A stretch of DNA of 64,000 nucleotides from Lacinutrix mariniflava (GTDB taxonomy: Bacteria; Bacteroidota; Bacteroidia; Flavobacteriales; Flavobacteriaceae), in contig NZ_LIQG01000026.1 of the NCBI RefSeq assembly GCF_001418015.1, positions 310,001 through 374,000 of the forward strand, in the 5' to 3' direction. The notes under the pieces were generated by a model. The model was not told where the DNA came from, did not search any database, and saw nothing but the letters and a program-made list of their open reading frames with translations. A program made the position numbers and the translations under genes. Of this stretch, positions 1 through 8,905 are shown in pieces. Numbering within the stretch: the first letter of the stretch is position 1; the number at the start of each line of letters is the position of its first letter.

Positions 1-1
1 A

Positions 2-796
2 AGTTTAGAAACTTTATTATGCGTAGAAGCATCTGATAAAATAGATCCTAATAAAAATGTTACACCAACTAATAGAGAACTATTAGCTCAAGGTGCTGGT
101 AATATATTATCTGGTTTAGTAGGTGGTTTACCAATAACTCAAGTAATTGTTAGAAGTTCTGCTAACATTCAATCTGGTGGAAAATCTAAGATGTCTGCAA
201 TTCTACATGGGTTCTTACTATTAATTTCTGTAATACTAATACCTACTCTACTTAACAAAATACCATTATCGGTATTAGCAGCAATTTTATTAATTGTAGG
301 TTATAAACTTGCAAAGCCATCATTATTTATTAAAATGTATAAATTAGGATGGAAACAATCTGTACCGTTTTTTGTAACAGTAATAGGGATCGTTTTTGCA
401 GATTTGTTAGTAGGTATCGGCTTAGGTTTGGTTGTTGGTATTGTGGTAATACTTTTAAAAAGTTACCAAAACTCTCACTTCTTACATATTGAAGATAATA
501 GTAATGGGAAGCATAAAATTAAAATGGCATTAGCCGAAGAAGTTACTTTCTTCAATAAAGGAGCTATTTTAAAAGAGCTTGATAGCTTACCAAGAGATAC
601 TTATTTAGAATTTGACGTTACTAAAACGAGATATCTTGATTATGATATTGTTGAAATTCTTGAAGATTTCGCTTTTAAAGCTAAAGAAAGAAATATCGAT
701 ATAAAATTAATTTCTAAAAGAGGGATTGTTGAAAATCCACCTAGTTTTATTGAATTCTTTCAATTAAGACCTAAGTCTAATATAAGTTTAAGTTAG
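2..796 (+). CDS. SulP family anion transporter, 5'-truncated by window edge
   Basis: This is the C-terminal part of a SulP (SLC26-like) inner-membrane anion transporter. The frame is open from base 2, and an internal Met at 191 is not the real start, because conserved SulP sequence lies upstream of it (SLETLLCVEASDK and the following GNILSGLVGGLPITQVIVRSS). Several hydrophobic segments follow, then a cytosolic STAS-like domain over the last 110 residues or so. The next genes (Usp, then a carbonic anhydrase) suggest a bicarbonate or other anion role, but the substrate cannot be read from sequence. A second SulP lies at 2996-4858, so the region holds a SulP pair. Confidence 0.9.
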   Translation, partial: SLETLLCVEASDKIDPNKNVTPTNRELLAQGAGNILSGLVGGLPITQVIVRSSANIQSGGKSKMSAILHGFLLLISVILIPTLLNKIPLSVLAAILLIVGYKLAKPSLFIKMYKLGWKQSVPFFVTVIGIVFADLLVGIGLGLVVGIVVILLKSYQNSHFLHIEDNSNGKHKIKMALAEEVTFFNKGAILKELDSLPRDTYLEFDVTKTRYLDYDIVEILEDFAFKAKERNIDIKLISKRGIVENPPSFIEFFQLRPKSNISLS

Positions 797-802
797 GACG
801 TT

Positions 803-1603
803 ATGAAGAATAATAAGCATAAGATATTAGTACTTTCCGATTTAAAAAAAATGGCCGCTACTACCTTAATGAGTAGTGTAAGCTTAGCAAGTATGATTGA
901 TGCTGAAATTGCATTGTTTCATGTTAAAAAGCACATTGATATTGTAGAAAGTGATAATCAATTATCTGCTATTAGATCTTTAAATGAAGCGCATAATACT
1001 ACAGAAAAGGAAATTGAAGCATTAATCCATCCTTTTTCAAAAGAGTATAATGTAGCAATTAATACTAGCTTTTCTTTTGGAAAAATAAAAGATGAAATTC
1101 GTGATCATATTAAACTTACTAAGCCTGATATTATTGTTTTAGGACAAAGAGATTCTAATCCACTTCGAATTATAGGAGACAGTATTACTCATTTTGTTTT
1201 AAAAGAGTTTAAAGGCGTTATTATGATTTCGGCAAATAAAAATGCTTTAGTACCGAATGAAAAAATGACTTTAGGTGTCTTTAATGATTCAAAAAAAGTA
1301 TTTAATACCAAGTTTTCAAAAGACTTAATAACACATACAAAAGCACCTTTACAGTCTTTTAAAATTATTAACAGTCAAAAGGAAACAATAAATACATCTG
1401 CTGAAAATGAAGATAAAATGCTGGAATATGCTTTTGAAAAAAATGCAAATGCCATGACTACACTCTCTTCATATTTATCAAAAAATAACATTAACTTACT
1501 TTGTGTAGATAGAGCAGAAAATAAAACAAAAAATACAATAGAAACTTCTTTAAAAGAAGTGATAAACAAATTAAATGTTTCGTTATTAGTTTCGGAAGCA
1601 TAA
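803..1603 (+). CDS. Universal stress protein-like, two-domain
   Basis: A 266-residue protein with the N-terminal KILVLSDLKK strand and an internal KPDIIVLGQRDSNPLRIIGDSITHFVL block, typical of the UspA ATP-binding loop region. Its length fits a tandem Usp in which the second domain is degenerate. It starts 6 bases after the SulP stop, so the two are almost certainly co-transcribed. The Bacteroidota tandem Usp at 30282-31079 has a similar layout. Role inferred: a cytosolic regulator or sensor attached to the anion-transport module. No catalytic activity is expected. Confidence 0.8.
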   Translation: MKNNKHKILVLSDLKKMAATTLMSSVSLASMIDAEIALFHVKKHIDIVESDNQLSAIRSLNEAHNTTEKEIEALIHPFSKEYNVAINTSFSFGKIKDEIRDHIKLTKPDIIVLGQRDSNPLRIIGDSITHFVLKEFKGVIMISANKNALVPNEKMTLGVFNDSKKVFNTKFSKDLITHTKAPLQSFKIINSQKETINTSAENEDKMLEYAFEKNANAMTTLSSYLSKNNINLLCVDRAENKTKNTIETSLKEVINKLNVSLLVSEA

Positions 1604-1631
1604 TTTTAATTAATTAAAAAAACAAAACATT

Positions 1632-2258
1632 ATGAAAGCACATACAAAAGAAACACAGTCGACAATGACACCTCAAAAAGCAATTGACTTTTTAAAAGAA
1701 GGTAATCAACGGTTTCAAGGTAATCTAAAAGCGAATAGAAACCTTTTAGAGCAAGTAAATGATACAAGTGATGGACAATTTCCTTTTGCAACAATACTAA
1801 GTTGTATTGATTCTAGAGTGTCTGCCGAATTAGTTTTCGATCAAGGTTTAGGAGATGTATTTAGTGTTAGAATAGCAGGAAACTTTGTAAATGAAGATAT
1901 CTTAGGAAGTATGGAGTTTGGGTGTAAACTTGCCGGAACCAAAGTAATTGTAGTTTTAGGCCATACCAGTTGTGGCGCAATAAAAGGTGCTTGTGACGAT
2001 GCTAAATTAGGTAACCTTACTAAGTTAATAGAGAAAATAACTCCAGCAGTAAAAGCTGTTACAGAACCTAAAGAAGCTAATTTAAGAACTTCTAAAAATT
2101 TAGATTTTGTTGATGACGTATCAAAAAAGAACGTAGAATTAACAATAGATAGAATTCATGCTGAAAGCCCAGTTCTTACTGAAATGGAGAAAAATGGTGA
2201 AATAAAAATTGTTGGAGCGATGTACGATATTAATACAGGAGCTGTGAATTTTTACTAA
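1632..2258 (+). CDS. Beta-class carbonic anhydrase
   Basis: Interconverts CO2 and bicarbonate. The beta-class zinc site is visible: Cys58-x-Asp60-x-Arg62 in SCIDSRVSAE, then His111-x2-Cys114 in GHTSCGA. The RIAGNFVNEDILGSMEFG segment is typical of the clade annotated as carbonic anhydrase family protein. Its 208 residues fit the family. There is no clear signal peptide, so it is probably cytosolic. It lies 28 bases after the Usp gene and belongs to the same run of genes as both SulP transporters. It differs in subfamily from the second carbonic anhydrase at 4871-5497 (SCIDSR versus GCSDSR context), so the two are not a recent duplication. Confidence 0.94.
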   Translation: MKAHTKETQSTMTPQKAIDFLKEGNQRFQGNLKANRNLLEQVNDTSDGQFPFATILSCIDSRVSAELVFDQGLGDVFSVRIAGNFVNEDILGSMEFGCKLAGTKVIVVLGHTSCGAIKGACDDAKLGNLTKLIEKITPAVKAVTEPKEANLRTSKNLDFVDDVSKKNVELTIDRIHAESPVLTEMEKNGEIKIVGAMYDINTGAVNFY

Positions 2259-2283
2259 GAAATATCAGGAAAAATAAGTTAAA

Positions 2284-2952
2284 ATGAAAAAGAAAACTTT
2301 AATGGCAACACTAACAATAGCTTTAGTGTTGCCTTTTCTTGCTTTAGGGCAAGAAAGTGATTTAGGAAATTGGTTAATTTATATTGGAAACAAAAAACTT
2401 AATTCTAAATGGAATATTCATAATGAAGTACAGTATAGAAATTACGATGCTGGTGGAGATTTAGAGCAACTATTATTAAGAACAGGCTTAGGATATAATT
2501 TAACCGAAAATAATGATAATTTATTACTAGGTTATGGTTATATTTTGTCTGAAAACTATGTAGGTGATACAGACGACAAAGTATCTGTAAACGAACACCG
2601 TATTTTCCAACAATTTACAACAAAGCAAAATAAATGGAGATTAAACATTACGCAGCGCTATAGGTTTGAACAACGTTTTATTGAAAGCGACTTTAAAATG
2701 AGATTACGCTATTTCTTATCATTTAATTACCCATTAAATAATAAAGAAATTATTCCAAAAACATTGTATTTGTCTGCCTATAATGAAGTATTTTTAAACA
2801 CAGAACCCTCTATATTCGATAGAAATAGGCTTTATGGAGGATTTGGTTATAAATTAAATGAGAATATAAAATTTGAATTAGGATATATGAGTCAGATATT
2901 TGAAACCTCTTTTAGAGATCAAATAAATATTATTGCATTCATTAATCTTTAA
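2284..2952 (+). CDS. DUF2490 family outer-membrane protein
   Basis: A 222-residue exported protein: the signal peptide (MKKKTLMATLTIALVLPFLALGQ) is followed by alternating amphipathic strands with many aromatics (YRNYDAGG, LLLGYGYILSE, WRLNITQRYRFEQRF) and a hydrophobic C-terminus. This is the usual pattern for DUF2490, a presumed outer-membrane beta barrel of unknown function common in Bacteroidota. It sits between the carbonic anhydrase and the second SulP, so it may be a passive outer-membrane pore for this anion module. That role is inferred from position only. Confidence 0.8.
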   Translation: MKKKTLMATLTIALVLPFLALGQESDLGNWLIYIGNKKLNSKWNIHNEVQYRNYDAGGDLEQLLLRTGLGYNLTENNDNLLLGYGYILSENYVGDTDDKVSVNEHRIFQQFTTKQNKWRLNITQRYRFEQRFIESDFKMRLRYFLSFNYPLNNKEIIPKTLYLSAYNEVFLNTEPSIFDRNRLYGGFGYKLNENIKFELGYMSQIFETSFRDQINIIAFINL

Positions 2953-2995
2953 TTTATAGGTTTTTAAATAAAATTACTTACTATATATATAACTT

Positions 2996-4858
2996 ATGAA
3001 AAACTTTTTTTCAAATCTAAAAGGTGATGCCTTTGGAGGTATTACTGCAGGAATTGTAGCGCTACCATTAGCATTGGCCTTTGGTGTATCTTCTGGGCTT
3101 GGACCAGAAGCAGGATTGTACGGAGCTATTTTTATTAGTTTTTTTGCAGCCCTTTTTGGAGGAACAGCAACGCAAATTTCTGGACCAACTGCACCAATGA
3201 CAGCAGTGAGTATGGTTGTAATTGCTGGTATTGTAGCAGCAAACGATGGAAGTGTTGATAAAGCGCTTCCAGCAATTTTAACCGTATTCATGTTAGCAGG
3301 ACTAATACAGGTAGGTCTTGGTTTTTTAGGATTAGGAAAATATATAAGATATATACCATACCCAGTGGTCTCTGGTTTCATGACTGCTATTGGAGTTATA
3401 ATATTACTAACTCAAATTTTACCTTCCATTGGTTATTACCCAAAAGAAGACACTGAGTTTGTTGAGCAATTTAAACCACAAGCAGAAGAAGTTATTCTTG
3501 AAAACATATTAAAAGAAGAAGTAGGCGAAGGTATTTTAGTTTTAGATGATTTTCAAGAAACAAAAAAAAGAGCAGAATTAATTACACCAGAACAAGTTTT
3601 AAACGAAGCTCAAACATTAGCAGCTCAAGAGGCATCTGGAACAATAGGCGCTATAAAAGTACTCCCAAGAGCACTACAGAACATTGATTGGCTAGAGCTT
3701 ATTCTAGCTTTAGGAACGATACTAATTATATACGGATTTAAACGAATAACAACAGCCATACCCAGCACCTTAGTGGCATTAGTTGTTATGTCTGGTATTG
3801 CTTATGGTTTTAACTTAGGTTATAGACCTATTTCTGAAATACCTGGAGGTATACGAATGCCAAAATATGAAATATTCACTTCTTTTAGTTTTGGTAGTAT
3901 TTCACCATATATTTTTACAGCGCTAACCTTATCATTATTAGGAGCAATAGATTCGCTTTTAACAAGTGTTGTTGCAGATAACATGACCAAAACAAAACAC
4001 AAGCCTAATAAAGAACTAATAGGTCAAGGAATAGGGAATACTATTGCTGCACTTTTTGGAGGTATTCCAGGTGCCGGAGCCACTATTAGAACCGTTGTAA
4101 ATATTAATGCAGGAGGGAAAACAAAACTTTCTGGAATGATTGCTGGTATTATGTTACTAATAATTATGCTAGCACTAGGACCTGTAGCATCTAAAATACC
4201 TGCAGCAGTTTTAGCAGGTATATTAATAACTGTTGGTATTGGTGTTATGGACTACAAAGGATTAAAAGCAATACCAAGTTTACCGAGAGATATTAAATTT
4301 GGACCTTTAAAATTAAGCTCGGAAGTTTTAATAATGCTTATAGTATTATTGTTATCTACTTTTTGGGATTTAATTTATGCTGTTGGTATTGGTCTTATAA
4401 TCGCATCATTAATGTTCATGAAAAAAATTGGTGATTTAACCGCTGAACGGTCAGATGTTAAATCATTAAAAGAAGAAACTTGGGATGATGAGTCTGAATT
4501 TCCAAAACAATTAAAAGAAGAAGTCTTTATTAAACATCTAAAAGGACCATTGTTTTTCGGTTCTACGAGTGATTTCCAAGCTTTAACGCTGCAAATTCCA
4601 GACACAGCAAAAATTGTAATATTACGATTAGGACGCATGCAATACATGGATCAAACAGGTTTGTACGCTATGGAAGACATGTTACAAGATCTAAAAAAGA
4701 AAGATATTGATGTCTTGTTTGTTGGCCTTTTAAAGCAACCAAGATATCTTATGGAACGTATAGGTATTATTCCAGATTTTATACCAAATGAGCACATTTT
4801 TAAAGATTTTAAAACCTGCTTAAAATGGATAAAAAATAATGTCGAAAACACATATTAA
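2996..4858 (+). CDS. SulP family transporter with STAS domain, long inter-helix insertion
   Basis: A full-length (620 residues) SulP permease. The N-terminus shows the family signature (GITAGIVALPLALAFGVSSGLGPEAGLYGAI and SGPTAPMT). The STAS domain is at about residues 500-610 (LHLRLGRMQYMDQTGL-like core, here VILRLGRMQYMDQTG). Bacterial SulP members such as BicA carry bicarbonate, and others carry sulfate. A carbonic anhydrase starts 12 bases downstream, which favours bicarbonate. Oddity: an acidic, Glu/Lys-rich insertion of about 80 residues (about 150-230) lies between hydrophobic segments where most SulP proteins have a short loop. Confidence 0.92.
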   Translation: MKNFFSNLKGDAFGGITAGIVALPLALAFGVSSGLGPEAGLYGAIFISFFAALFGGTATQISGPTAPMTAVSMVVIAGIVAANDGSVDKALPAILTVFMLAGLIQVGLGFLGLGKYIRYIPYPVVSGFMTAIGVIILLTQILPSIGYYPKEDTEFVEQFKPQAEEVILENILKEEVGEGILVLDDFQETKKRAELITPEQVLNEAQTLAAQEASGTIGAIKVLPRALQNIDWLELILALGTILIIYGFKRITTAIPSTLVALVVMSGIAYGFNLGYRPISEIPGGIRMPKYEIFTSFSFGSISPYIFTALTLSLLGAIDSLLTSVVADNMTKTKHKPNKELIGQGIGNTIAALFGGIPGAGATIRTVVNINAGGKTKLSGMIAGIMLLIIMLALGPVASKIPAAVLAGILITVGIGVMDYKGLKAIPSLPRDIKFGPLKLSSEVLIMLIVLLLSTFWDLIYAVGIGLIIASLMFMKKIGDLTAERSDVKSLKEETWDDESEFPKQLKEEVFIKHLKGPLFFGSTSDFQALTLQIPDTAKIVILRLGRMQYMDQTGLYAMEDMLQDLKKKDIDVLFVGLLKQPRYLMERIGIIPDFIPNEHIFKDFKTCLKWIKNNVENTY

Positions 4859-4870
4859 TTTTCTAATATT

Positions 4871-5497
4871 ATGAATCTCAGCAAAGTATTCCAAAACAAT
4901 GAAAAGTGGATTAAGTCTAAATTAAATGAAGACGAAAAATACTTCGATAAATTAGGTGAAGGTCAAAATCCAGAACTCTTATTTATAGGGTGTTCAGACA
5001 GTAGAGTAACTGCTGAAGAATTAATGGGTTTAGGTCCTGGAGATGTTTTTGTGCATAGAAATATCGCAAATATGGTTATTGGTACAGATCTAAATGCCAT
5101 GTCTGTAGTCGAGTATGCAGTAGAACATTTAAAAGTAAATCATGTTGTTGTTTGTGGGCATTATGGATGTGGTGGTGTAAAAGCCGCTATGCAGTCTGCA
5201 GATTTAGGTCTGTTAAATCCTTGGTTACGTAATATTCGTGACGTATATCGTATTCATAACGATGAGCTTAATGCTATTAAAGATGAAGAAAAAAAATACG
5301 AACGCCTAATAGAGTTAAACGTACAAGAACAATGTGTAAACCTTATTAAAACAGCTGCTATTCAAAAAGCAGTTCGTGGTAATGGCTTGCAAGTACACGG
5401 TTGGGTTTTCGATATTCACTCAGGAAAACTAATAGATTTAAAAATAGATTTTGAAAAAATTCTAGATAATATTAGAGAAATTTATCACTTAGACTAG
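4871..5497 (+). CDS. can: Beta-class carbonic anhydrase, Can-like
   Basis: A 208-residue cytosolic beta carbonic anhydrase. Zinc ligands and the catalytic dyad are seen as Cys41-x-Asp43-x-Arg45 (GCSDSRV) and His97-x2-Cys100 (GHYGCGG). The FVHRNIANMV and LKVNHVVVCGHYGC segments match the Can/CynT clade of E. coli type. The C-terminal VHGWVFDIHSGKL motif is intact. It starts 12 bases after the SulP stop, so a transporter-enzyme pair is translated from one message. An intrinsic terminator follows directly, closing the run that began before base 1. Confidence 0.95.
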   Translation: MNLSKVFQNNEKWIKSKLNEDEKYFDKLGEGQNPELLFIGCSDSRVTAEELMGLGPGDVFVHRNIANMVIGTDLNAMSVVEYAVEHLKVNHVVVCGHYGCGGVKAAMQSADLGLLNPWLRNIRDVYRIHNDELNAIKDEEKKYERLIELNVQEQCVNLIKTAAIQKAVRGNGLQVHGWVFDIHSGKLIDLKIDFEKILDNIREIYHLD

Positions 5498-5504
5498 AAC
5501 AAAG

Positions 5505-5531
5505 AAAGCCACTCAAAACATGAGTGGCTTT
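5505..5531. terminator. Bidirectional intrinsic terminator
   Basis: An 8-bp perfect GC-rich stem (GCCACTCA / TGAGTGGC, extended by AAA/TTT) around a 5-base loop, with a T-rich tail on the plus strand. It lies between the carbonic anhydrase stop and the convergent HmuY-like gene, so it probably ends both transcripts. Confidence 0.85.
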
Positions 5532-5571
5532 TTCATTTTTAAAAGAACTAATTCTAAAAACAAATCTTAGC

Positions 5572-6660
5572 TTATTGTAATAAGCTATAAACAAATTGTG
5601 GATGACCACGTTCTCCAGATTCACTAGCCATTGCTAAAAACTTTAGCTTATACAAATTGCCATCGGTATCATTAACAATATAAAAAACATTCTCTTTTAA
5701 AGACGGTAAAGCTCCTGGTCCTCCTCCATTTCTCCAACTGCTTCCAATACTTCTTTGGTCGTTTGTAAAGTTTGTATCTATAACATCTCCAAGAGTAAAA
5801 TTTTCATATGTAAAGGTGTTTAGTTCTGTATCTATCATATAAGCAGTTGCATTAGATTTTATGTTGTTAACTATATAATCCGAATATCCGTAAGCACCAA
5901 AACCAGTAATTTCATTAGTAAAAACAGTAAAGTTTAAATCCCATTCTGTTTTTATAGGCTCTACACTAACTTCAGATTCTGTATTAAAACTAAAGAAAGT
6001 AAAATTATAATCTGCATTTTTTGAAATAGTGACTTCGTTATGTGTTGTAGCATCTAAATCTGCATATTGTAATACGTAATCGTTTCCACTTTTCGTAACC
6101 CTAATTTTTTTCCAACCTCTAGAGTCTCCAGAAACAGCTACACTTCCGTTTGAAGGCGTTTCGGTTCCTACTTTAAAACCTAAGTTTACTAAATAGACGT
6201 GATTGTTAGTATCTGTATCAGAAATGGCATCAATAGCCGTTTCTGTAATTTGACCATAAGGAGCATCAATAAATTCTAAATTTGCTTCATCAAATGTTCC
6301 TACTGCTACTTGTGGTTGTAAATCTTGAACTTCTGTCGACGATGAGTTAACAGCATCAATATCTGTTGCTGTTAATTGTGCAGTTGCCATGTAAATAGAA
6401 CCGTTTATAGCAACTCTAAAATCACTTCCAGAATAGAATCCTAAATCCCAAGAATCACGTTGTATAGCAGTCGCAGTATCTGTACTTAAATCTATATAAA
6501 CTTGGTTTTGCTCGTTTGGTCCTCCAATTTCTGGAGACACTTCTGCGCCTTCGATTATAATAGAAATAGGTTGAGATGGTGTTGAATCATCGTCACTACT
6601 ACAGCTTGATAAAGCGAATAGTGAAAGACATAAAATTGAGGTAAATAATTTGTTAATCAT
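5572..6660 (-). CDS. HmuY-family heme-binding lipoprotein
   Basis: A 362-residue surface lipoprotein: a signal peptide ends at SSCSSDDDST, giving the lipobox Cys and the acidic Ser-Asp export signal used by Flavobacteriaceae for surface display. The HmuY-like region follows (QVYIDLSTDTATAIQRDSWDL, then FRVAINGSIYMATAQ). HmuY takes heme from host or environmental hemoproteins and hands it to its TonB receptor. Here it lies 11 bases downstream of the receptor gene in one transcript. It is longer than Porphyromonas HmuY (about 216 residues) and has an extra C-terminal half with WDLNFTVFTNEITG. Heme as ligand is inferred from the family. Confidence 0.82.
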   Translation of the reverse strand: MINKLFTSILCLSLFALSSCSSDDDSTPSQPISIIIEGAEVSPEIGGPNEQNQVYIDLSTDTATAIQRDSWDLGFYSGSDFRVAINGSIYMATAQLTATDIDAVNSSSTEVQDLQPQVAVGTFDEANLEFIDAPYGQITETAIDAISDTDTNNHVYLVNLGFKVGTETPSNGSVAVSGDSRGWKKIRVTKSGNDYVLQYADLDATTHNEVTISKNADYNFTFFSFNTESEVSVEPIKTEWDLNFTVFTNEITGFGAYGYSDYIVNNIKSNATAYMIDTELNTFTYENFTLGDVIDTNFTNDQRSIGSSWRNGGGPGALPSLKENVFYIVNDTDGNLYKLKFLAMASESGERGHPQFVYSLLQ

Positions 6661-6671
6661 TGTAATTGGTT

Positions 6672-8801
6672 TTAAAAGTTTAAATTATATAATAGTTTTA
6701 AGTAATAAGAGCGACCATAACCTAATAGAAGTCCACTGCTGGTTGTTGAGTGCGTGCCAGTTGTAGAAGAGTTACTAACATTTACATTAGTAACATCTAG
6801 TAGGTTTCGTCCGCCAATTGTTGCTTGAATTTTATTGTTGAAAAAAGATTTTTTTATAGAACCGTCTAACCAACTGTAGGCATCTGTAGTCCTTTTTTCG
6901 AATATAGAATTGCCATCACCGTCTGTACCAGTAGACGTATAGTCCTTTTGCTTACCATTATGCTTTAATAGTAACGTAAAAGCAGTATTCCATTTTTTAA
7001 CGTTATAAGTTGCACTTGTGTTTAATTGGTAGGAGCATAAAAAGTCATTATCTATATTAACTTCGTTATTTACAATTCTAGAAATACCTTGTAATGTTCC
7101 TCCTAAATTAAAAGTCCAATTATCTCTTTTTATACTGTTCTCTTGTGTAATTCCCCAAAGCTTATAAGTATCTATATTTATGTATTCGTATTGTAAAGGC
7201 GATGCGTTTACAATAGCAAGATCAATTTTATCCTTTAGGTCTATATAACTTAGTTTTATGGTGTTTTGTAATGCAGTATCATTAAACCAACTCTTCTTTT
7301 TTAAGGTTAAAAATGCTGAATAGCCTTGTTCTGGTTTTAAGTTTTCATTACCTCTTACATCGTGGTTAGAATCTACAAAGTAGTAGTATAACTCTTCAAA
7401 ATTTGGTGTTCTATATGAAGTACCAACGTTGGCACGCAATTCGAAACCTTTAGGCATTAAATAACGTGTGCTTAATGAAGCTAAAACGCTAGAATCGAAT
7501 AAAGAGTTGTACTCAAAACGTATTCCTGGCCTTATAGAAAAGGCATCATTTATGTTTATTTCTGAAGAACCAAACAAGGCAATATTATCTTGTTTTCTAG
7601 TTTTATCTTGTTGTGTAACATCACCAGAAGCTTGTGTGTCGAAACCTTTTATAAAGCGCGTTTCGTAACCTATTTGAAAGTTGTAGAACTTACTTTTTAC
7701 AAGATTATTAATGTCGCCTTTAGAATAAAACACATTACTAGATTGGTATGTTTCGTCGGTTTCATCCGTTCTATCCTGTGTAAGTATATAGTAATTAAAT
7801 TCGTTTAAATCTCTTTTTTGTGTTTGATAAGAAAACGAAGCGTTATAATTGGCACCCGAATGTAAACGACCACTAAGGTTTACATTGTTTACAAAACGAT
7901 TGGTGGTAAAAATTTTATCTGTAGCAGAAGGATTACTCGTTTGATTAGCAACATCAACATTAGCTCTCACAGAAGCATCAAAAGCATTTATAGTTTCATT
8001 AAAATATTCAAATTTATAAGCTAATTTAAAATTATTAGTATTATAACTTAATAAGGCATTCGTATTAATTTGTGTTTTTGGTAACCAATCGTAACCTCTT
8101 AAACCATCATTTTGATAGTAATCTTGACCTTGTTTGTCATTATAAAAACCCGCGAAATCATTTCTATTAAAACCAATTCTAGTAAAGAGTTTTTCGTTAA
8201 TATTATGTCCAATACTAAGAGATTGTATGTGTTTACCTTTATCAAACCATTCGTATTCATCGCTAACGGTTTCTTCTTGTACAAAGGCTTGAATTTTCCA
8301 GTCGCTACTAATTGCTTTTTTTGTAATTATATTAATAACACCAGAAACAGCATTGGCACCATATTCTACTCCCATGGCGCCTTCTACAATTTCAATACGC
8401 TCGATATCATCAAGGTTTACTTGGGTTAAATCGATATTATTTCCTAAGCCATTATCACTCACCAAGGGAATATTGTCTATTAAAATATTAAAGTATTGGG
8501 AGTCTAAACCAAAAAAGGAAACTGTAGATTTTCCAGATTGCGCATTAGGAGTAACAGTAAGGTTTAGGTTAAAGTTTAATAAATCGGCCAAGTTATTTGC
8601 GGCTTGACTTTCAATTTGTGTTCTATTGATAACAGTTACATTATGAATAGATTTTTTTATGGATTGTGGGTTGTATTGTCCTGTAATTACAACTTCTTCA
8701 AGAGATTGAGTTTTTAAAGAGTCTTTTTTTACTTGAGCAAAAGAAATACAGCTTAAAAAAAGTGAAAAATAAATGGTGATTTTATTTTTATTTAGAATCA
8801 T
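6672..8801 (-). CDS. TonB-dependent receptor, probable heme receptor (HmuR-like)
   Basis: A 709-residue outer-membrane receptor. A signal peptide (1-22) is followed by a short TonB-box-like region (SLEEVVITGQ), a plug domain with LADLLNFN ... DIERIEIVEGAMGVEYGANAVSGVINIITKK, and a 22-strand barrel ending in LLYNLNF with the terminal Phe needed for BAM insertion. It lacks the N-terminal CarboxypepD-like extension and the SusC signature, so it is a substrate-specific siderophore/heme type. The downstream HmuY-like gene indicates heme. Expression is probably iron-controlled: its -7 box directly abuts a Fur-like palindrome. Confidence 0.9.
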   Translation of the reverse strand: MILNKNKITIYFSLFLSCISFAQVKKDSLKTQSLEEVVITGQYNPQSIKKSIHNVTVINRTQIESQAANNLADLLNFNLNLTVTPNAQSGKSTVSFFGLDSQYFNILIDNIPLVSDNGLGNNIDLTQVNLDDIERIEIVEGAMGVEYGANAVSGVINIITKKAISSDWKIQAFVQEETVSDEYEWFDKGKHIQSLSIGHNINEKLFTRIGFNRNDFAGFYNDKQGQDYYQNDGLRGYDWLPKTQINTNALLSYNTNNFKLAYKFEYFNETINAFDASVRANVDVANQTSNPSATDKIFTTNRFVNNVNLSGRLHSGANYNASFSYQTQKRDLNEFNYYILTQDRTDETDETYQSSNVFYSKGDINNLVKSKFYNFQIGYETRFIKGFDTQASGDVTQQDKTRKQDNIALFGSSEININDAFSIRPGIRFEYNSLFDSSVLASLSTRYLMPKGFELRANVGTSYRTPNFEELYYYFVDSNHDVRGNENLKPEQGYSAFLTLKKKSWFNDTALQNTIKLSYIDLKDKIDLAIVNASPLQYEYINIDTYKLWGITQENSIKRDNWTFNLGGTLQGISRIVNNEVNIDNDFLCSYQLNTSATYNVKKWNTAFTLLLKHNGKQKDYTSTGTDGDGNSIFEKRTTDAYSWLDGSIKKSFFNNKIQATIGGRNLLDVTNVNVSNSSTTGTHSTTSSGLLLGYGRSYYLKLLYNLNF

Positions 8802-8808
8802 TCTATTT

Positions 8809-8827
8809 TATATTTGCTGCAAATATA
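8809..8827. promoter_or_regulatory. Perfect palindrome containing divergent -7 boxes
   Basis: TATATTTGCTGCAAATATA is a 9+1+9 perfect palindrome. Each arm is an exact Bacteroidota -7 element (TAnnTTTG), one reading towards the TonB receptor (8827 to 8820) and one towards DUF6607 (8809-8816). The receptor start is about 20 bases from its -7 box, which fits a short leader. The plus-strand leader would be about 85 bases. Confidence 0.65.
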
Positions 8828-8830
8828 TAT

Positions 8831-8855
8831 CTTATTTTAATTCAATCTAAATAAG
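8831..8855. promoter_or_regulatory. Fur-like operator overlapping the receptor promoter
   Basis: A 25-bp near-perfect inverted repeat with outer arms CTTATTT and AAATAAG and inner pairs matching around a central base. It resembles the AT-rich palindromes found upstream of iron-uptake receptors in Bacteroidota. It sits immediately upstream of the receptor -7 box, where a bound repressor would block RNA polymerase. The position relative to iron-uptake genes supports Fur, but the exact regulator is inferred. Confidence 0.6.
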
Positions 8856-8905
8856 AATAATAAATTTTTAATATTTTTTTTATACCATAACCAAATAGCT
8901 TAAAA

